Shown in pieces: positions 1 to 12,722 of a stretch of DNA of 64,000 nucleotides. The stretch covers positions 15,662,417-15,726,416 of the forward strand of contig OY727101.1 of the NCBI GenBank assembly GCA_963402885.1, written 5' to 3'. The notes under the pieces were generated by a model that was not told the DNA's origin, ran no database searches, and saw only the letters and a list, made by a program, of their open reading frames with translations. Position 1 is the first letter of the stretch, and each line of letters starts with the position of its first letter. Position numbers and translations under genes: made by a program. Source of the DNA: Antedon bifida (lineage: Eukaryota > Echinodermata > Crinoidea > Comatulida > Antedonidae).

Positions 1-516
1 CAAGAAATGAAAGCAACATACATTTACCAAAAAAAGAAAAAGGTTTTTTTTCTTCTTGGTTGAATAAATATTACAAAAACAAACAAATTGTATACAGTAC
101 TATATCCTCTCTTTCCTGTTGGTTTTATTGGTTGGTTGGTCTGAATGTAGTGTTGGCCACTGGTTGGCCTTAGTGTTTAGGAAGATATGACAGTCAATGA
201 AACAGGCCGCTACTAGTATCTAAGTATGCACACCCCACCGCCCCTCTCCTAATTTAGGGGCTAGGTCAATTATGGTAAATTTTTGGTGAATTATTGATAA
301 TAATGATTTGATAAACAATATTTAGATTAGAAATTAATACCAGTAAATTGTTGTTGGTTTATGTGTGCTTCTAATATAGTATTGTTAGTTTAATATTACA
401 CTTATTATTATGAGTAATATAAATATTTGGATTATTACAGCCAAACTGCATTTTCACTTTCAAAATGATAGCTTTTATTGCTAGACATGCTTGTTACAGT
501 ATACACATCCTGTTAA
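1..516. other. Non-coding left edge
   Basis: I see no gene here. The stretch is AT-rich with short homopolymers. If the possible minus-strand exon just to the right is real, this would be its 3' UTR or downstream flank. Confidence 0.4.
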
Positions 517-750
517 CTAAAATATACATTCAGCAGTAGGCTTATTCGGTACATACTGTATATAGTTCAAAGCTGGTTTATGTTGGTCAAAAATGGAATG
601 TTCTTCCTGCGTTTCATCTTGAAAATATGATTTTTTTTCTTTATACCGTGCGGCCTCTTCAGTATACAAGTCTTTCTGTTGCTGATGTACCCCTGGATCG
701 CTTGTTGTCAAAAAAGTAAAAGTCAAGTCTTTATTTATCTCAAATTTCAA
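517..750 (-). CDS. Possible terminal exon of an unrecognised minus-strand gene
   Basis: The minus-strand reading frame ends in a charged, low-bias peptide with segments such as DPGVHQQQKDLYTEEAARYK and the C-terminus NKPTAECIF, followed by a stop. Composition looks more like real protein than the other short frames nearby. A pyrimidine-rich acceptor ending near position 701 could start the exon at about 700, so the first residues of the open frame may be intronic. A second coding-like piece lies at about 914-975 (-), reading EAKKNAWYFQHLTNLYG and followed by a GTAAAT donor. Its phase (1) does not join directly to the acceptor at 701, so at least one more exon would be needed. I do not recognise the family. 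A small ciliary or microtubule-associated protein would fit the composition, but this is only a guess. Confidence 0.3.
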   Translation of the reverse strand: MKFEINKDLTFTFLTTSDPGVHQQQKDLYTEEAARYKEKKSYFQDETQEEHSIFDQHKPALNYIQYVPNKPTAECIF

Positions 751-3700
751 GAATGGGACAAAGTAATATAATTATAATTACGGTATTATATTAATAAATA
801 AATAGAAAAAGAGAAAAGAAGAAAACCCCATAGCTGAATCCCTCGACATGCATTCATTTTAGTACACTTTCTTGTATGTACAATTAATTAATATAATTAT
901 TGATTTACCATACAAATTGGTCAAGTGTTGAAAATACCACGCGTTCTTCTTAGCCTCGTAATATTGATTATAATCAATTGACGTAGACAGACACACATGA
1001 CATCCAAAAATAGATACAATCTATGTTTTAATTAAACACATGTCGATTTATCAAAAGAAGAGCAAATTGGTTTAGTTGATTGGTTTGAGCAATGTAAAGG
1101 TGAAATATCAATGGGGAAGTTGTAACAGAGATTAGAATCTTTGGGAGGATGTAGGGTCTTCAGCCCTGACCTTGCTCTTTTCTAGGCTACTCATTTTCAA
1201 ATGTGTTAAATAAAGGAAAACATTCACACAAGTGGTTAGTGGATGGTGTTATATATTGACTATCAACTTCTGTAGGATGTAGAAGTGTTGAACCAGGTGA
1301 AGAGTAGACCAGGTTGAACAAATACTAGTAAATTGGATACTATTTCATTTCCATTGATAATTTTAATGTTTACAAACAAAATGTGTTAAATAGTAAGTCC
1401 GGTATCCCACTTCGCAGAATGCAATCTTCAAATAAAAGAAATTAAAAGGAAAAGAAAAAAATAATTGATCAAATAGTATTATAGTAAGCACAGGACAAGC
1501 ACCACCAGTACGTTTTCGCTAGTGTTGCATAGCCAAAGGCTACAAAATAACGCTGTATTGCTGCAAAAACGCAATACAACACTTTGTTTCCTACTCCAAA
1601 TTGTCTATGGCTAATCACCAATTTTAATGAAAATGTTGGCCAAGTACATCAGTGAAGTAAGTACCACACAATAATTGACATTTTACACTTGTTGCGAGTT
1701 GCAACACTTGTGGGCATAAAGATTTTTTATTTCATTATTTATTCGGTCTATTTCAGTATATACATACATACATATAATGATATATATATATATATATAAT
1801 TGGGGAGACCAGGGTCAACCTCAGTGAACTATAATCACTGTAGCTGAGCCGGATGACCCAACCCCAAAGTCAGTTTACACATAAAAGACACAAAATACAG
1901 TTAAGCGAATCAAAATTAATGTGAACTTTTCTAATGAAGGCTGATGGGCTTTCTAGGACTGCAGCATCTGTCAATGGTCTGGGAAGCTGGTCCCAGACAC
2001 AGGGTATTCAAGAGCCACTCTTGATTTGCCACAGTGGGCATAAAGATATTTTCTATTCATTAATTAATTCGAGAATTCTTTTATTATATTCTATTACTGG
2101 GTTCAATTGAAAGTTGTAAGTTCAATTATCTAACATGATGGTACCAGTGTACTGTATTCCATGAATCAAATTAACTTCCTTACTGAAAATGTCAGTGTGT
2201 TAACGGATTGATTAGTTTTAAAGGTACCTAGTACCTTACAGAACATTCTAATTTGTAATTCAATTCGTTAGCGACGTCACAGAGTGACACTAACCGGGTA
2301 AGGGTTTTATAAAAACATGGAAAATGTGGTTGATATCAACATAATTTTATCTTAAAGAAGTTTTCATTTAGATTTTTTATTTTCACGCCTATATTCAGCT
2401 TTTAAAAGGTGTAGTTTAATTTACAATTCTGTTGATTAACTATATGTTTAGGCTAAACATTATTGTCACTTTGTGAAAACACAAAATCTGTTTCACAAGT
2501 CACTGATGATCGAATTGGTGCATTTATATCATTGAACAAACGCTATTCCTTTTTGTATTCAATGGATATGCCATCCCTCTGAAATGAACTTTTTTTAAAG
2601 TTGAAATGAATACAGGTTTTTAAATTAATTATTTTTGTTCATCCATCCGTTATAGTTGTAATTGCAATTAGTTCTTATCTTGTTGTTTTTGATTACCTGC
2701 CTCAGGTTGGATTTCATCAAGTAATTTAGTATTCATTGATTTCATCCTTATACAGATACACAAATTAGAGTAATTGAGTTTATCTAGACTATTGGGTTTA
2801 TCTAAACTAATTGTTGAAGATACTGAAGGAGGCTCTCAGTGCTGGAGATCCAGGATTTGAAATTGGAGAAAGAGGTTAAAGGGGGCCTAAAAAGTGAGAT
2901 GAAGTTTTGAACTACAACCTAATGTCCAATCTTTTGCATTGTATTTAAAAACAATTCGGGTAGGGTATGTGTATGTTGGACAAACTGGGTTGTATGTCCA
3001 ACCCACTGAAACCCGACTTTGGTCTTTTGCTTGATATGCAGATGCACACAACAACTGGGATTTATGTTTTTTTAATTCAATTGTACTGTTTACATTTAAA
3101 GCACTAATTATTTTAGACACGCACAAGTGATTAACAGTAAACTGTCACATTCTAAAAAGCTGAAACTAGGATTAAATTTACCAATGTGAGTCTGTTTGCT
3201 TTATTTATTAATTGTAATAATAATATATGGACACGTTTCCCAAATAAAAATTGATTATTGTATAAAGCTCCTCTTGAAAAAATCAAGGTCCAAAACATAT
3301 TTGGCATAATATATTCAGTATTGTTCTTGAGTCCTTACTATGGTTATCACATATTTACTTGAAAAACGAACATATGTACCATTGGCAGATTTCCAAAAGT
3401 AACAGTAACACCCGTTAAATTATTGATTTATTCAAAAACATTTTCATTTAGAATATTTTACGAATGTGACGCAAATACGTTTTATTTTGAATTGTAAATT
3501 ATTGATTATTGAAAGCTGGTAGAGATATTTCTGTACAGAGCTCTTTAATGGCTAGATAATTTCAACGCTTTGACATCACTGTTACCATGGTAATACTAGT
3601 AACCAGGGGCATTTACATTATAGATAAGTTAGAATGATCGATATTACTGATGTATATTGGAATTGCTAATTAGTTTCTTCAGCTCGAGAAATTATAGTAT

Positions 3701-4870
3701 CCTATTTTGTATTTTAAATTAATATTAATATTACACTTTTTACATTATTGTATTATTATTAAGGGATCATGTCAACATTATTCTACTGCAGTTACTGCAG
3801 TAACTTGTTTCAAAGTGGAAGTTAATGAAGCAATCACTGCAATAAAATGATTACCCAAAAAGCTTGCTATACAAACTGATTTTAAAGAGTAAACAAAATG
3901 TAGGTACTGCGGTATAATATTTTTGACATGGACCCTAAAAACCGACTGCTATTATGGTGCAAATGCGATTTAGTGTTTATGTCAAAATTGACACTTTGTG
4001 CCAGACAACCTGAACAAAAGTTGAATCCGGGACATTCACACGAAATGTGGGAATTAACCTTTGGAAGCCAGGCTGTATTTGGGGCCATGCAAGGTTTTAG
4101 AAACTTGGCTCCCCTTGGACCATGCAAGGATAGCATCTTCATTACAGCCCTTAGTATGGGGTCTAGAACAGGTTATTTAGGTTGCCGAACAAATACATAA
4201 ATCCTGTTACAGGTACTTCTAACTACAGTATTGACACTGGTTGCCAAATAACAAATACTAGCAAATAAATTTATGATCATGATTTGAAATTTCTTGCCAA
4301 AATTTATAGGCACAGTCGGGATGTACAGTTAGCAAAACATTACTTAGTGCCAACAAATAAGGTTTTTTTAAGATCTTTAAAGTACTAAGGCTTTTTTTGT
4401 GATAAATTTTCACAAAAAAAGCTTGTCCAATGTGATTTACTGTAATTCAAGCCTTATTCATATTGGAATCTCCGACATAGAAAATCTCAATACTCATGAA
4501 TACCAAATAAGTTGCTAAGGGATAGTGTTACGCAAGTTATACATTTTTACTTCATTGTATTCTGAGGCATATGATATCTAATACGAACCGAGATGCGTAT
4601 TTACATAGAAAATAAAGTCTGGTCTGTATATGCATGTGTGCCTATATCAAATGGAATGAATAAATTGGCTATTTACACTTCAGTCATGACCTAAAGGCAC
4701 TTATTTCTACTGTACATTTTTATGAAATAAAATAAGGGCCTCTTTCACATTGCCTCGAAAAACTCCAGAGTTTGCAGTGCTCAACATACAAAACACTGGT
4801 GTTGATGCTCCGGTTTTGTGTAACTCCAGAATGTTGCTAGGTGATGATAGAGAGGTATAAGAAGTATAAG
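751..4870. other. Long non-coding stretch
   Basis: Apart from the possible exon at about 914-975 (-), I see no supported gene. It contains a short TA microsatellite (about 1778-1798) and scattered repeat debris. A block near 4030-4070 resembles one near 6540-6585 (both carry a GACATT...AAATGTGG core followed by a similar tail), which suggests an old dispersed repeat. The short open frames at 2887-3126 and 3882-4200 have no coding character. Confidence 0.45.
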
Positions 4871-5092
4871 AGTGAATTCATTTTGAAAAATTATTTAAAT
4901 CTTTTTTATCTACTGGAAGACCAACATTGACATACCAACAAATAGGAAGACAATCAAAAGGTACCTAGATGTCTACTATTGTAGTAGTGAATTCATTTTG
5001 AGAAATTGTTTAAATCTTTTTTATCTACTGGAATACCAACATTGACATCCAACAAATAGGAATACAATCAAAGGTACCTAGATGTCTACTAT
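4871..5092. repeat. Two-copy tandem duplication, about 110 bp per unit
   Basis: The segment 4871-4985 recurs as 4986-5092 with a few substitutions and small indels. Both copies start AGTGAATTCATTTTGA and end near GTACCTAGATGTCTACTAT. It is a simple local duplication in non-coding DNA. Confidence 0.85.
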
Positions 5093-5843
5093 ATTGTCAT
5101 GCTAGTATTTCAATGTACATACTTATTAAACTTCCTACACAATAGCAATAATTTCAAGTGTCATAAATACTATTGTTAAACTTTTATTGTTCAAAGTCTG
5201 CTGTTGATTGGTTAATAGTGGTGGTGTGATACTGACATGAGGCCTCTGGGGAGATTTAACTTTAGTACCAACTTTTTCGCTGGTTAAGTGTTGTAAGCAA
5301 AAATTACCTATAAAAGTATTATGTTTTAACTTCTAGATTATGTAAAGTTAGTTTTTTTTTTTTTTGGTTTATTTTTTTGCACTTAGAAGAACTTATTTAA
5401 AGTGCATATCTTTTTATTGTTTTTTTTTTTTTTTATTTCTCCATATTTATTGTTTGTTTTATCTGGAAGTTCAAACCTAAAGCCATCATGGCTTATTGAA
5501 TCTCCACACACAATGAAATTATTAAATATTTATTATTATTTATAAGTACAAATGTATATATAGTGTAATATGTTGTGTGAAATAAAACTGAAACTGAAAG
5601 CCCAGCAGTAGTCCAACCCCATTTGACAGCAAAATTATGATCTAGGCCTATTTTTGACATCTCTTGACACCATTTAAGAAATAATCAATAGCACCAAAAA
5701 AATATAATTTCCTGAAACTGAACTTCCTTTAGAAGTAACTATTGAGGACCACAACCTCTCCTGAAACCAGAATTTTCTAGGGTCTCAAAACTTGACTTTA
5801 AAAAAAAGCAAGCACAAAGTTTGTATAAATTAAACATTGAATC

Positions 5844-6220
5844 CAGGCCCGTAGCCAGAATGCATCAGAGTGGGGTTTTCTTTACACCAATTATTTTGGG
5901 AGAGCAGCGAGCAACTGTAGGCTGGGGGCCAGGGGGCCCCGGTCGGAGCAATTTCGGTTGTTTTAATCAGCTTACAGAGACACTTTTACCTACTAAAATC
6001 TGAGTTATGCAGAGAAATTTTATAGTACACTACAGTATTATGGAAGTTAGTAGTCAATAGAAGTAAAATTACCAAAAAATCTGCTATAATTGATAATTAA
6101 TTGCACGATTTTGCAAGTGGGGCCTTTGTTTTTCAAGAGGGGGTTCGCTGGTAAAAGGGGGGTTCGCGCAAAAGGGGGGGTTCGCCCGAACCCCAAAAAA
6201 AAACCCTGGCTACGGGCCTG
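5844..6220. mobile_element. Fold-back non-autonomous element with CAGGCCCGTAGCCAG termini
   Basis: The left end CAGGCCCGTAGCCAG is the inverse complement of the right end CTGGCTACGGGCCTG. Both ends are flanked by the same five bases, GAATC (5839-5843 and 6221-6225), a plausible target-site duplication. The inside is G-rich near the right end, with several GGGGTTCGC stretches, and has no coding capacity. The open frame at 5821-6003 is part of this repeat, not a gene. Confidence 0.75.
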
Positions 6221-7699
6221 GAATCACTGTTCATTAATCAAAATCAGAGGGGCAGCAGAGTAATAACACAATAAAATGTTAATTTGTATGGTTTCAGGAA
6301 CGGTCAGTATAAATTGACCATTGTCATAACACAGGTGTAATTAACTAATGTTGTATTGTGAGTGAATGAAGCCTTTTTAATTAAAACAAGTACAAGGTCT
6401 CCGGCCCTTTGCAACAGTGACTTAGTCCCACGTGTTGGACATTTTGAGTGTGTCGGATATTTTGAGTAAACTTGGTTTTTGACTCCAGACAAACCCTTTT
6501 TAATTGCAAGATCCCCATATTATTCCATGTTTCGCATCCGAGACATTTACATAAAATGTGGGGATTAACTTTTGGCAGGCCTGAATTATTATTGTATGTG
6601 GGCCTTATTGTTGTAGGTCTATTGACAGTGGATGAAGCCTTTTCATTTAATAGGAAGTCCTGTACAAGATGAAACCATCATTTTTGGTTGTGTTTCTCAT
6701 AATTTCCACCTAAAACAGTACTAACAGTGATTTATTTAGTCCCACCAGTGGGTTGGTCATTTTGGAGAATTAGACCCTCTTTTTTATGCTCCCTCCCCTC
6801 TGACATTACACAAACCACTTTTAAATGTCAGTAATATATTGCACAGGTTTGTGTTGACTGGTTGGAGTATACATACATTGCCATTTTACCTTTACAAAAC
6901 TACATGATATTGAGTACAGCAAAACTACTGCTATGTATAATGCTAAAAGTGTGGCACTTGCACACAAGCTAGACCCCATGCTACTCTGATGACATCATTT
7001 GTTGAAGTCTGGTCATTCTTTCATTTATGCTTCCCCCCTCTCCAATTAGTTAAAAATATGCTGTCTTATCTCCAGCTGGTTTGAAATCTTTTGAACTTTA
7101 CTCCATAAAGTTATAATTAACAATTATAAGTTATATGGTTGATTGATGTCATATGGTTCACAGTATACCCATGATTTGTACATGTGATATTTAAGTGCAC
7201 GCTACTGTACTAAACACAATCAACTTTATATATTTACTATCTCTATTTGAAGTTTGACCGTTATTGTGTGATTGTCACTGTCCTTGAAAACCGAGAAGAA
7301 TAGATATATGTAAACAAGTTTTATTTTAATATATTTAATTTATAACTTGCAAATTTTGAAAATGGTATATGTTAATTACAGTGGAATCCCTCCTTTAGGA
7401 CACACCTATTCAGGGGACAACCTTTTTCTAAGGACAAAATTACAACTCCACTCCCAAAGACTTGTAATAAGACTTTGTTTATGTAGAGCATCTTATGTAT
7501 ATGTATGTCAGCAATTGCTGGATGGATCACCCTCAATAAATATGGTTAAAAAAAATAAATAATAATAATAATAAATACATATCTAATAATTTTAATGAAT
7601 CTTTAATAAGGAATTCATATTAATATTTTTTTTTACAGGAAAAAACTTGGACTTCCTGTTCCGGGAATTGCCAAGGCTACCTACCAAGAAAATATATCC

Positions 7700-8078
7700 G
7701 GCAATTACACGATTACTGTATGTTTGGTGGCAGAGGTGATATTGTTGAATAGCACATTTAAAGTGTAAATTATTCAGTTAATACAAAATATATTTAAAAT
7801 ATGTTAGACATTGGATTGATGAGACCTGCTTGTAATAAACTTTTCATTCAATCATGCAGTTATACCTCCATGATTCAATTAAGATACAACTGCTGCCTTC
7901 GAACCGGCAATTACATGATTATGTTTGGTGGTGGAGGTGATATTGTAAAATAACACACTAATATTGAAAATATATTAGACATTGGATTGATGAGACCTGC
8001 TTGTAATAAACTTTTCATTCAACCATGTAGTTATACCGTACCTCCATGATTGAATTAAGATGCAACTGCCTTCGAACC
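7700..8078. repeat. Two-copy tandem duplication, about 190 bp per unit
   Basis: Copy one (7700-7905) and copy two (7906-8078) share GGCAATTAC at the start, a middle block TTAGACATTGGATTGATGAG and the ending CTTCGAACC. They differ by small indels. There is no coding evidence across the repeat. Confidence 0.85.
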
Positions 8079-8139
8079 AGAAAAAGTATATCTTCTGAGA
8101 GAACTATAAATTATACAATAAACTTGTATCACTACAGTA

Positions 8140-8260
8140 AGGAAAGTAAAGTATTTTATGGTGGCCTGCTTATCTGTCATAGGGTCTTGGGTTCAAATCC
8201 TGTCATTGTAAATGGATTTTTGTTATGGCCAATGTTGTCTCTCCTACCTTGCAAAATGTT
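8140..8260 (+). repeat. tRNA-like SINE relic (weak)
   Basis: A box-B-like GGGTTCAAATCC is preceded by a possible degenerate box-A region at the normal tRNA spacing. It is not a foldable tRNA and is best read as the head of an old tRNA-derived SINE. Confidence 0.3.
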
Positions 8261-8550
8261 TTTTATTTGTACAAAATCTAAGTATTCTGCCAAATGTAAA
8301 TTTGACGCTGTATGTTATAGATTTTAAATTAATTTACTCTACAAGTTTATGAGTCTATTAAAAATGAAAGGCCCCGGCCCTGAGAATACATTGGTCATTA
8401 TAATTACATAGTGCGTTGATAGATAATGCCTTTTTCAAATGCATGTCGTCTGCAGCTGTAACCACGCCAACTATTACTAGCTTGCACAGAGTATCCATTT
8501 ATTGGATGTGTTGAATTTCATTACAATTTATGTAGTAGACCTATATACTG

Positions 8551-8680
8551 TATATATATATAAACACAGCATGCACAGAACATTAATTCTAAACCGCCCG
8601 GTGATATAATGAAATTTAATTATTTAATTTTAAACGATAAAGATGAGGAAATCTGTGAGAAAGAATATGTATATACAGTA
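8551..8680. repeat. Dispersed repeat, second copy near 30100
   Basis: This shares TTCTAAACCGCCCGGTGATATA, an AACGATAA.GATGAGGAA block and the TA-rich leader with a copy at about 30091-30205. It is interspersed-repeat sequence with no coding content. Confidence 0.7.
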
Positions 8681-8699
8681 TATATAAATTAAATATCAA

Positions 8700-10239
8700 G
8701 AAAGAAGTAGGTGAAATCAGTGATGATGACCAGAAACAAGAACTTTGTCTGTTTTATTTTTGTATATATAAATGATATGGATTAGAGACCAAATGTGTTT
8801 GATTGGATTTTTATCAGAAAATATAATAATTAATTGTGTGTGTTTTAAATAATAAATTGAAACTAAACATGAGATAGCAGTATTGTTTCCTTGTGTGATT
8901 TATGAAACCAGATTAGATAGAATAAATATTTGATTTTGGTTTATTATCTTAAATTGATAGTCATGCTATGATATCATGCTAATCATATTAAATGTGTACC
9001 AAGCAAGAGTGATGTGACACTTTGTAATTGTTTTTTTATCTGTTTTTGAGCAAACATAATTTCTAAATGGAAGTAATTTTCCACTGTTGAATGAATGAAA
9101 TATATTAGGATTAAATATTTTGACACATTCAAGATTCAATTTGTCAAATAAATTTACAGGAAATTTATTTTCCTGATCTATAGCAAAAAAATGAAAAACA
9201 ATTATAGTAATAAAAAACTTCAACACTTTATAAAAGCATTACAATTTCCCTGATGACATAACACTCCAGCATTCCGACTAACCCCCAACCACCACAAAAA
9301 AAAAAAAAATGTGTAGTCCTCCAAAAATTCCAGCTAAGAACTATTATGTTCTTTATTTAATTGCCTCCTGCTCCACCCTTATCTTATCCAGAGCTTTTTT
9401 TAAAAAAAAAGGCTGAACCGATTTGCAAACTATTGTAATAAAATAGAGTGTAGGCCTAGGAGGAGGAGCGACGTTTTCAAACATGGGAGAAAATTTCAAA
9501 GTCTATCCAAGGCATGGCAATACAACACCAGGATTCTGAGCTCCGGAGATCAAAGGTTTTAACTGTGGCTTCGACATGGTTAGTTCCACGCCCCCTATAC
9601 ACCGCGTGCCGCAAAGAATACAGTACTGTTGTCGCAGCCAGACATAAGATCAAGGGACAATCTTGGTTAGGCGAGCTCAGTGTACTATTGCCTTGGTCTA
9701 TCTTATTTCCTCTTGAACGATTTTGGATTAAATGTGAGTTAATCTGAAACCGAACTATTTGAATCATATTTATATTTTTATTTAGCATTGTCATAGTCGC
9801 GGTTGTCAGATATAGGCCGATGATTTATGATAAAAACGTGTGCGATTAATAATACTGTATTTTACTTTTGAGTAGTTACCGGTGTAACGATGGAAATTTC
9901 CACTCTTTCAATTTCTGCATGCTAAATATCATGCTTGAATAATTATTCCGCCCATTTGCCATGCTTGAGTGACTACCACTCGGATATCCAATCACATCCT
10001 TGATCCCATCTCTATTTTAACCAATAAAGTTCATGAATTTCAATGAATGAATTTTTACAACTCGTCCGTGGAATCTTTTTGGGAATTTGCGCCACATTTT
10101 GTGAACAGTCATTACAGTACTGACACGAGAGTGAGTAGGTGAACAACTCGATACTGCCTAAAGTATATTCATATTCACTCTTCTAATACGGATATTATAT
10201 TGAATATATTAAATTTATATATTATAATACTGTTACATT
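8700..10239. other. Non-coding region upstream of the kinase gene
   Basis: No gene is supported. Overlapping open frames on both strands at 9477-9794 look like shadows of a degraded repeat. About 200 bases before the kinase start there are two CCAAT-like boxes (near 9989 and 10020) that could belong to its promoter, but I see no clear TATA element. Confidence 0.35.
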
Positions 10240-11094
10240 ATGACTGGAGGGAACGCTAAATCGACAATTAAACCAAAACATACGCCTGTAAATGTTGAAG
10301 ATGTTTTGTTGAATCAAGGCTTTGAAGTTGGCAAAACCATCGGCGAGGGTGCATATTCCAAGGTCAAGGATGGCTGGTCTAATTTACACAATAAGCAGAT
10401 AGCGATAAAGATAATCAGCCTAAAAGATGCACCCGGTAGGTACCAGGAAAAGTATCTTCCAAGAGAACTTGATATCATCCGAAGGGTGAAACATAAAAGA
10501 GTGGTTGAAGTGCTGTCGGTTATTGAATGTGAGGCGCATGTTTACATTGTGATGGAGAAAGCAGTGCACGGTGATTTGCTTGGACGCATTGAACTTTTTG
10601 GCACTGAGACGGAAAAGGGCGCAAGGCGGTTTTTCAAGGAAATTATCGAGGTGTTAGAATACTTCCACGAAGAGGGGATAGCTCACAGAGACTTAAAATG
10701 TGAAAATATACTTCTAGACCAGAATAACCATGTGAAATTGTCAGACTTTACTTTTGCTAGAGATTTTGTATCTGGCGATAAGTGCAGTACTTTCTGCGGG
10801 ACATTAGAATACATTGCTCCTGAGGTGCTACGAGAAGATGAGTACGACCCAAAGATTGCAGATATCTGGAGTCTGGGTGTGATTTTGTACTTATTGTTGG
10901 TTGGTAAAGGTCCGTTCAATACCGAGAGTATACCAAAGTTATTAAAAGAACAAACCGAAGAAGTAACATTTCCAGAAACGTGCAATTTGTCCAAAGAAGT
11001 GAAAGACTTGATAAAATCAATGTTGACAGTGGATGTTGAAAAGCGGGCAACTCTTACAGACATTCTCAATTCTGATTGGATGAACCATTTATGA
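10240..11094 (+). CDS. TSSK-like serine/threonine kinase, intronless
   Basis: This 284-residue single-exon gene is essentially only a kinase domain. The glycine loop is at 35-40 (GEGAYS), the ATP-anchoring lysine is K57 in IAIK, the catalytic loop is HRDLKCEN (D151, N156), the APE motif is at 193-195 and DIWSLGVILYLLL follows. The small size, lack of introns and CAMK-like sequence match the testis-specific serine kinase (TSSK) family, whose members act in spermatids in animals. The magnesium-binding DFG motif reads D169-F170-T171, so the glycine is replaced by threonine. The metal-binding aspartate, lysine and catalytic aspartate are all kept, so activity is still plausible. The start ATG is the first in frame and leaves a normal 26-residue N-terminal extension. 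I am sure of the kinase fold, and fairly sure of the TSSK assignment. Confidence 0.85.
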   Translation: MTGGNAKSTIKPKHTPVNVEDVLLNQGFEVGKTIGEGAYSKVKDGWSNLHNKQIAIKIISLKDAPGRYQEKYLPRELDIIRRVKHKRVVEVLSVIECEAHVYIVMEKAVHGDLLGRIELFGTETEKGARRFFKEIIEVLEYFHEEGIAHRDLKCENILLDQNNHVKLSDFTFARDFVSGDKCSTFCGTLEYIAPEVLREDEYDPKIADIWSLGVILYLLLVGKGPFNTESIPKLLKEQTEEVTFPETCNLSKEVKDLIKSMLTVDVEKRATLTDILNSDWMNHL

Positions 11095-12722
11095 TGATTA
11101 TTATATATTATATAACAAAAATCCTTGCCAGTATCATACAGACAGACTCTAGGGCCTATACTAAGCCTAGTTAGGATATAGAAGCCCACTCCTTAAAAGT
11201 GAAATTGTTTTAAAAAGGGGGAGGGGGGTGGATGTTGGGGAAGCCTTGATATTGTAGGAAACAAACGCAGACAATTTTGGTACTATTTGGCCTATCTACA
11301 GTAAATAATACACAACATGGATGGATGCATGGAAATTGTTAATTTAAGGGTAGGCTTATCTGTGGGTTTATTTAGATCAGTATGGATAAATAATAATATT
11401 CACATTTTAAATGATTATATTTATTAATAGTTAAATTTTATTTATGCACAAACTCACCTGGTATAATTTGTGCAATACTGCCAGGGTTACTTTTAAATAA
11501 CCTTTTGAATCAATCATAATCATATTTTTATTAACAATTGTTTAAAAAAACTTTATCCAACAATCACAAGAGAGGCGATTTAAAGGCCTACTACAACTAG
11601 GCGAAATATTGATAACAAAACACAATCAGTTTAACTAAATATTTATTTTTCTATTTTGAGACTTTGAACATATGGGAGTTGATGCTAAATTCCCATTGCT
11701 GTTATTACATACTGTACTGTATTATTTTAAACATTAAAACCTTAATTTACCATCAAATATAACTTACAGTTGAAGTATATGATATTAATTATAATATCTA
11801 TAGAAGATGCAATTGTAAATTTTAAAACGTAAACATCTATGCATTTTATTTTATGTTTAAACAAATCATAACTTATATTTTTTAAAAACTACTTAAATTA
11901 TATAGAGAAAAGTTATAACACTCGCAACACAATGGTTATATTAACCATGGGTGTTTGGTTGTATTATTTACTAATACGTAAATATTGTGAAGTTTTATTA
12001 TTTTTTATCCTTGAAGAAGGATGAATAAAGTTTGAAACTCAAAATTGTGCACGTATTATGCATTGTTTTAAATATTACTGTATTGACTTTTTAAAAGTTG
12101 GTGAGAAATTGTATGAAGAGAAACAATTGTTAACGATCCGGATGTATGCTGTTTTAATTTTTTAGAGATTGCTGGTTAAAGATTTTTTACTGACACATAA
12201 TTCGAGCCACCGATATATAGAGGGTGGTAGGCATCAATTAAATAATGTCACGAAGAAAAGTTTAGCATAGCGCCCTCTTTTATGCAGCAGACGACAAAAT
12301 TGGGGATAAACGATAGAGGGTGGTAGACAAGAATCAATCAACGTCACGGGAGAAGTTTCATCAGATGTTTTATGAATGTAATGTCATTCATTAATGAGTG
12401 AATTTGCATTTCTGCTCTTTTTAAACGTACATGATAGCTGTTTTTTAATTATAATGTGTGCTACCACTGGTGCAAAAATGGAAGTCAATATATTTATTAT
12501 TATGATCGTCAATATTTCTATCATAGCGCCCTCTTATTTTGTATTGCTTGAAAAACAAACAAGAAGCAGACGACAAAATGGGGTGGACACCATGTCCCGT
12601 TGCTGTGCGATCTTGTCAAACGTTTTTATCTTGTTTTAAGGCTTTTTACTGAAATATAGACAACAAAAATAATATATAACTAATCTGAATATATTATTAC
12701 TTATGACTGATCAACTCTGGTT
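11095..12722. other. Intergenic region between the kinase and PIGH
   Basis: No gene is supported. A polyadenylation-type AATAAA lies near 12024. At 12199-12360 and 12520-12590 there are partial repeats carrying ATAGCGCCCTCTT and GCAGACGACAAAAT. A related ATAGAGGGCGC plus CAGACGA piece is just upstream of NPHP1 (about 18774-18830). The repeated block sits upstream of two genes and could be promoter-associated repeat material. Confidence 0.4.

Noticed and set aside
7640-7748. A possible plus-strand exon after a poly-T acceptor (TTTTACAG)
   Set aside because: The acceptor looks good, but no frame gives a recognisable peptide, and its end runs into a tandem repeat.
10683-11189. Minus-strand 168-residue open frame
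   Set aside because: It is a shadow of the TSSK-like kinase on the plus strand and has no domain features.
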